DNA of 14,172 nt, taken from the NCBI GenBank assembly GCA_041645025.1, contig JBAZQV010000021.1, positions 1 to 14,172 of the forward strand. The letters are read 5' to 3'. Made by a program: the position numbers and the translations under genes. Shown piece after piece: positions 12,838 to 14,172 of this stretch (the first letter of the stretch is position 1; every line of letters starts with the position of its first letter). Source of the stretch: GW2011-AR5 sp041645025 (GTDB taxonomy: Archaea > Aenigmatarchaeota > Aenigmatarchaeia > GW2011-AR5). The notes beneath the pieces were generated by a model. The model did no database searches, was not told the DNA's origin, and saw only the letters and a list, made by a program, of their open reading frames with translations.

Positions 12838-13275
12838 ATGGATTTCTTTCAACTGATAATTTTTGGTATTCTGTTTAACGCAGCAATAATGCTGGTCTCC
12901 AGAGGCTTCAGGCAATATACTCTAGGAATAGATTCCCTCCCAACAATTTCCATTGTCGCTGGTTATACCATTGGCGCAGCAGCCGGCCTATGGGCAGGGA
13001 TTATAGTTGCTGTTGTTTATCATTTGATGAGAATCAGAACAATACACTATATGCCGCTTACCATACTAGCCAACGCCGTTGTTGGCATTCTGGCATCAAT
13101 GATGGCGTTTGAAAGCATTTTTACAGCCGGCATAGCCCTGCTGATTGTTTATCACATCATATCTATTGCCGCTGTTTCAGTTTTGGGCGGGCTGAAACCT
13201 GGTTACTTTTCCTTCATCACCCTGAACTTTATCACGACGATATTCCTTCTGTATGCTGTTTCGCTTTTCATTTGA
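12838..13275 (+). CDS. Multi-pass membrane protein of unknown function
   Basis: A 145-residue protein, nearly all hydrophobic, with five or six helices (about residues 3-20, 34-50, 51-65, 68-90, 94-118, 123-145). A Gly/Ala-rich stretch, IVAGYTIGAAAGLWAGIIVA, resembles the tight helix packing of small transporter subunits such as ECF S-components, but no family signature is certain. It starts 2 nt after the thyA stop, so it is almost certainly co-transcribed with it. A role in moving a folate precursor, nucleoside or related compound is possible from context only. Confidence 0.78.
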   Translation: MDFFQLIIFGILFNAAIMLVSRGFRQYTLGIDSLPTISIVAGYTIGAAAGLWAGIIVAVVYHLMRIRTIHYMPLTILANAVVGILASMMAFESIFTAGIALLIVYHIISIAAVSVLGGLKPGYFSFITLNFITTIFLLYAVSLFI

Positions 13276-13305
13276 GCTAAATACTTTTTCGTCATAGGTA
13301 TAATT

Positions 13306-13485
13306 ATGATTTCTCTGGATAGAATGAAAGAGCGCTTGATTGGTAAAACCTATAGAAATGAAAATGAAACACAAACAGGGATCATAACAGATGTGTATCG
13401 TGAACGTAGAAAAACTTTTGTTATAGTTGATTACTATGGCGGTAATCTAAAGGTTCATGTGCCCCTTAGGTCTATAGAATTTTGA
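13306..13485 (+). CDS. Small conserved-looking protein, 59 residues
   Basis: A 60-codon frame encoding MISLDRMKERLIGKTYRNE, then ETQTGIITDVYRERRKTFVIV, and ending VHVPLRSIEF. The composition is that of a folded small beta-rich domain: a strand-turn pattern G-IITDVYR, TFVIVDYYGG, LKVHVPLRSIEF, loosely like a PRC-barrel or KOW/SH3 fold. TAAATAC at 13278-13284 lies 25 nt before the ATG, suggesting a leaderless start, and the folA ATG follows 5 nt after the stop. I do not recognise a family. The tight spacing to folA supports a real gene. Confidence 0.7.
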   Translation: MISLDRMKERLIGKTYRNENETQTGIITDVYRERRKTFVIVDYYGGNLKVHVPLRSIEF

Positions 13486-13490
13486 TAATT

Positions 13491-13961
13491 ATGTCAGAAA
13501 TCGTAATCATCGCAGGCATCTCTGAAAACAATGTGATAGGTACAGCCGGAAAGCTGCCGTGGCATATTTCGGAAGACATGAAGCACTTCCGAGAACTTAC
13601 TATGGGTCATTCGGTGATAATGGGTCGCAAAACTTTTGAATCGTTAGGCAAACCACTGGCAGGAAGATTGAATATCGTAATAACAAACCAGGCTGATTAC
13701 AAACCAGATGGTGTTGTGGTTGTTAATTCACTGGAGCAGGCGCTGAAAACCTGCAAAAACCACAAGTTCACTTTCATTATAGGAGGCCAGTCTGTCTACG
13801 AACAGGCTTTGCCTTTAGCAGATAGATTGGAGATAACACGAATCCACCGGAAGGTAGACGGCGATGCCTTCTTCCCTAAAATAGATATCATTGACTGGGA
13901 AGAGACACTCAGGGAAGATTACAAAGAATATTCTTTCGTGACTTACATGAGGAGAGGATGA
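13491..13961 (+). CDS. folA: Dihydrofolate reductase
   Basis: NADPH-dependent reduction of dihydrofolate to tetrahydrofolate, which regenerates the cofactor oxidised by ThyA. At 156 residues it is typical. Landmarks are IIAGISENNVIGTAGKLPWH, the catalytic acid D29 (five residues after W24), SVIMGRKTFESLGKPLAGR and the nucleotide-binding FIIGGQSVYEQALPLADRL. I prefer ATG 13491; a TTG at 13482 would overlap the preceding stop. It is 5 nt downstream of the 59-codon gene and 1 nt upstream of the next start, so an operon is clear. Confidence 0.96.
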   Translation: MSEIVIIAGISENNVIGTAGKLPWHISEDMKHFRELTMGHSVIMGRKTFESLGKPLAGRLNIVITNQADYKPDGVVVVNSLEQALKTCKNHKFTFIIGGQSVYEQALPLADRLEITRIHRKVDGDAFFPKIDIIDWEETLREDYKEYSFVTYMRRG

Positions 13962-13962
13962 A

Positions 13963-14172
13963 GTGAAAATATATCTGGCTTTTACCGTAGTTGGCAACAG
14001 GGAAAAATTTGAGCTTGTCAGCAATATGGCTATGCTTCTTCAGCAGCGCGGTCACAAGATTCTTACTACGCACCTTTTATCAAAGACCGCGCGCCTCGAC
14101 GAGAGCATGAAGAGCCCGGAATTTGTTTTCGAGCGCGACATGAAATGGCTTGAGGAATGTGATGCAATAATA
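13963..14172 (+). CDS. Nucleoside 2-deoxyribosyltransferase/DNPH1-like protein, C-terminus outside window
   Basis: A GTG at 13963, preceded by GGAGAGGATGA, opens a frame to the window end: 70 residues starting MKIYLAFTVVGNREKFEL. FTVVGNRE occupies the place of the nucleotide-binding loop of the deoxyribosyltransferase/DNPH1 (Rcl) family. FERDMKWLEECDAII matches the conserved region carrying the catalytic acid (YERDLxWLxECD in relatives). Such enzymes cleave or exchange the base of deoxynucleosides or their phosphates. It starts 1 nt after the folA stop, consistent with a deoxynucleotide-metabolism operon. Most of the protein lies outside the window, so the exact reaction cannot be assigned. 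Confidence 0.75.
   Translation, partial: MKIYLAFTVVGNREKFELVSNMAMLLQQRGHKILTTHLLSKTARLDESMKSPEFVFERDMKWLEECDAII

Noticed and set aside
1..14172. CRISPR arrays, insertion sequences, rRNA or tRNA genes
   Set aside because: No regularly spaced repeats, transposase-like proteins, terminal inverted repeats or cloverleaf patterns were found on either strand by eye.

Overview
The window is from an archaeon, most likely a small-genome DPANN-type lineage. It encodes ribosomal protein S6e followed by translation factor aIF2 gamma, a TrmB-family regulator and an archaeal-type VapBC pair. Many first genes have TATA-like elements (CTTAAATA, TATTTAA) 24-29 nt before the start codon, as in leaderless archaeal transcripts, while genes inside operons often carry GGTG or GGAG ribosome-binding sites. 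The lineage is an inference from gene content and style only.

Layout. (1) Bases 1-1736, minus strand: a BlaI/MecI-type repressor, an M48 (BlaR1-like) membrane metalloprotease and a DUF1624/HGSNAT-type membrane protein cut by the window edge. (2) Bases 1871-5812, plus strand, divergent from the repressor: six genes for an envelope thiol-redox module. They are a Cys-rich anchored protein, a 66-residue anchored peptide, a protein with three thioredoxin-like domains, a CcdA/DsbD-type electron carrier, a zinc-finger/membrane/His-rich protein and a DUF2892 protein. Two TTACA-N5-TGTAA dyads lie in the intergenic region, one beside each promoter, so the repressor probably controls both units. The first two redox genes end in the same NLPxMVGGC tail. 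(3) Bases 5809-7494, minus strand: rps6e and the aIF2 gamma gene, whose P-loop codons are interrupted by a 31-nt insert that folds as a bulge-helix-bulge archaeal intron. (4) Bases 7620-9067: an accessory patch with a possible gene fragment, a relic of a neighbouring gene's 3' end, vapBC and a DUF4346-like gene. (5) Bases 9203-10474: glyA. (6) Bases 10510-11906: a predicted lipoprotein/beta-barrel-like protein divergent from a TrmB regulator. (7) Bases 11963-14172: thyA, a membrane protein, a 59-codon gene, folA and a DNPH1/deoxyribosyltransferase-like gene, a thymidylate/folate cluster that glyA complements.

The two most notable items are the predicted spliced intron in aIF2 gamma and the BlaI-controlled thiol-redox module with its conserved C-terminal cysteine tail.
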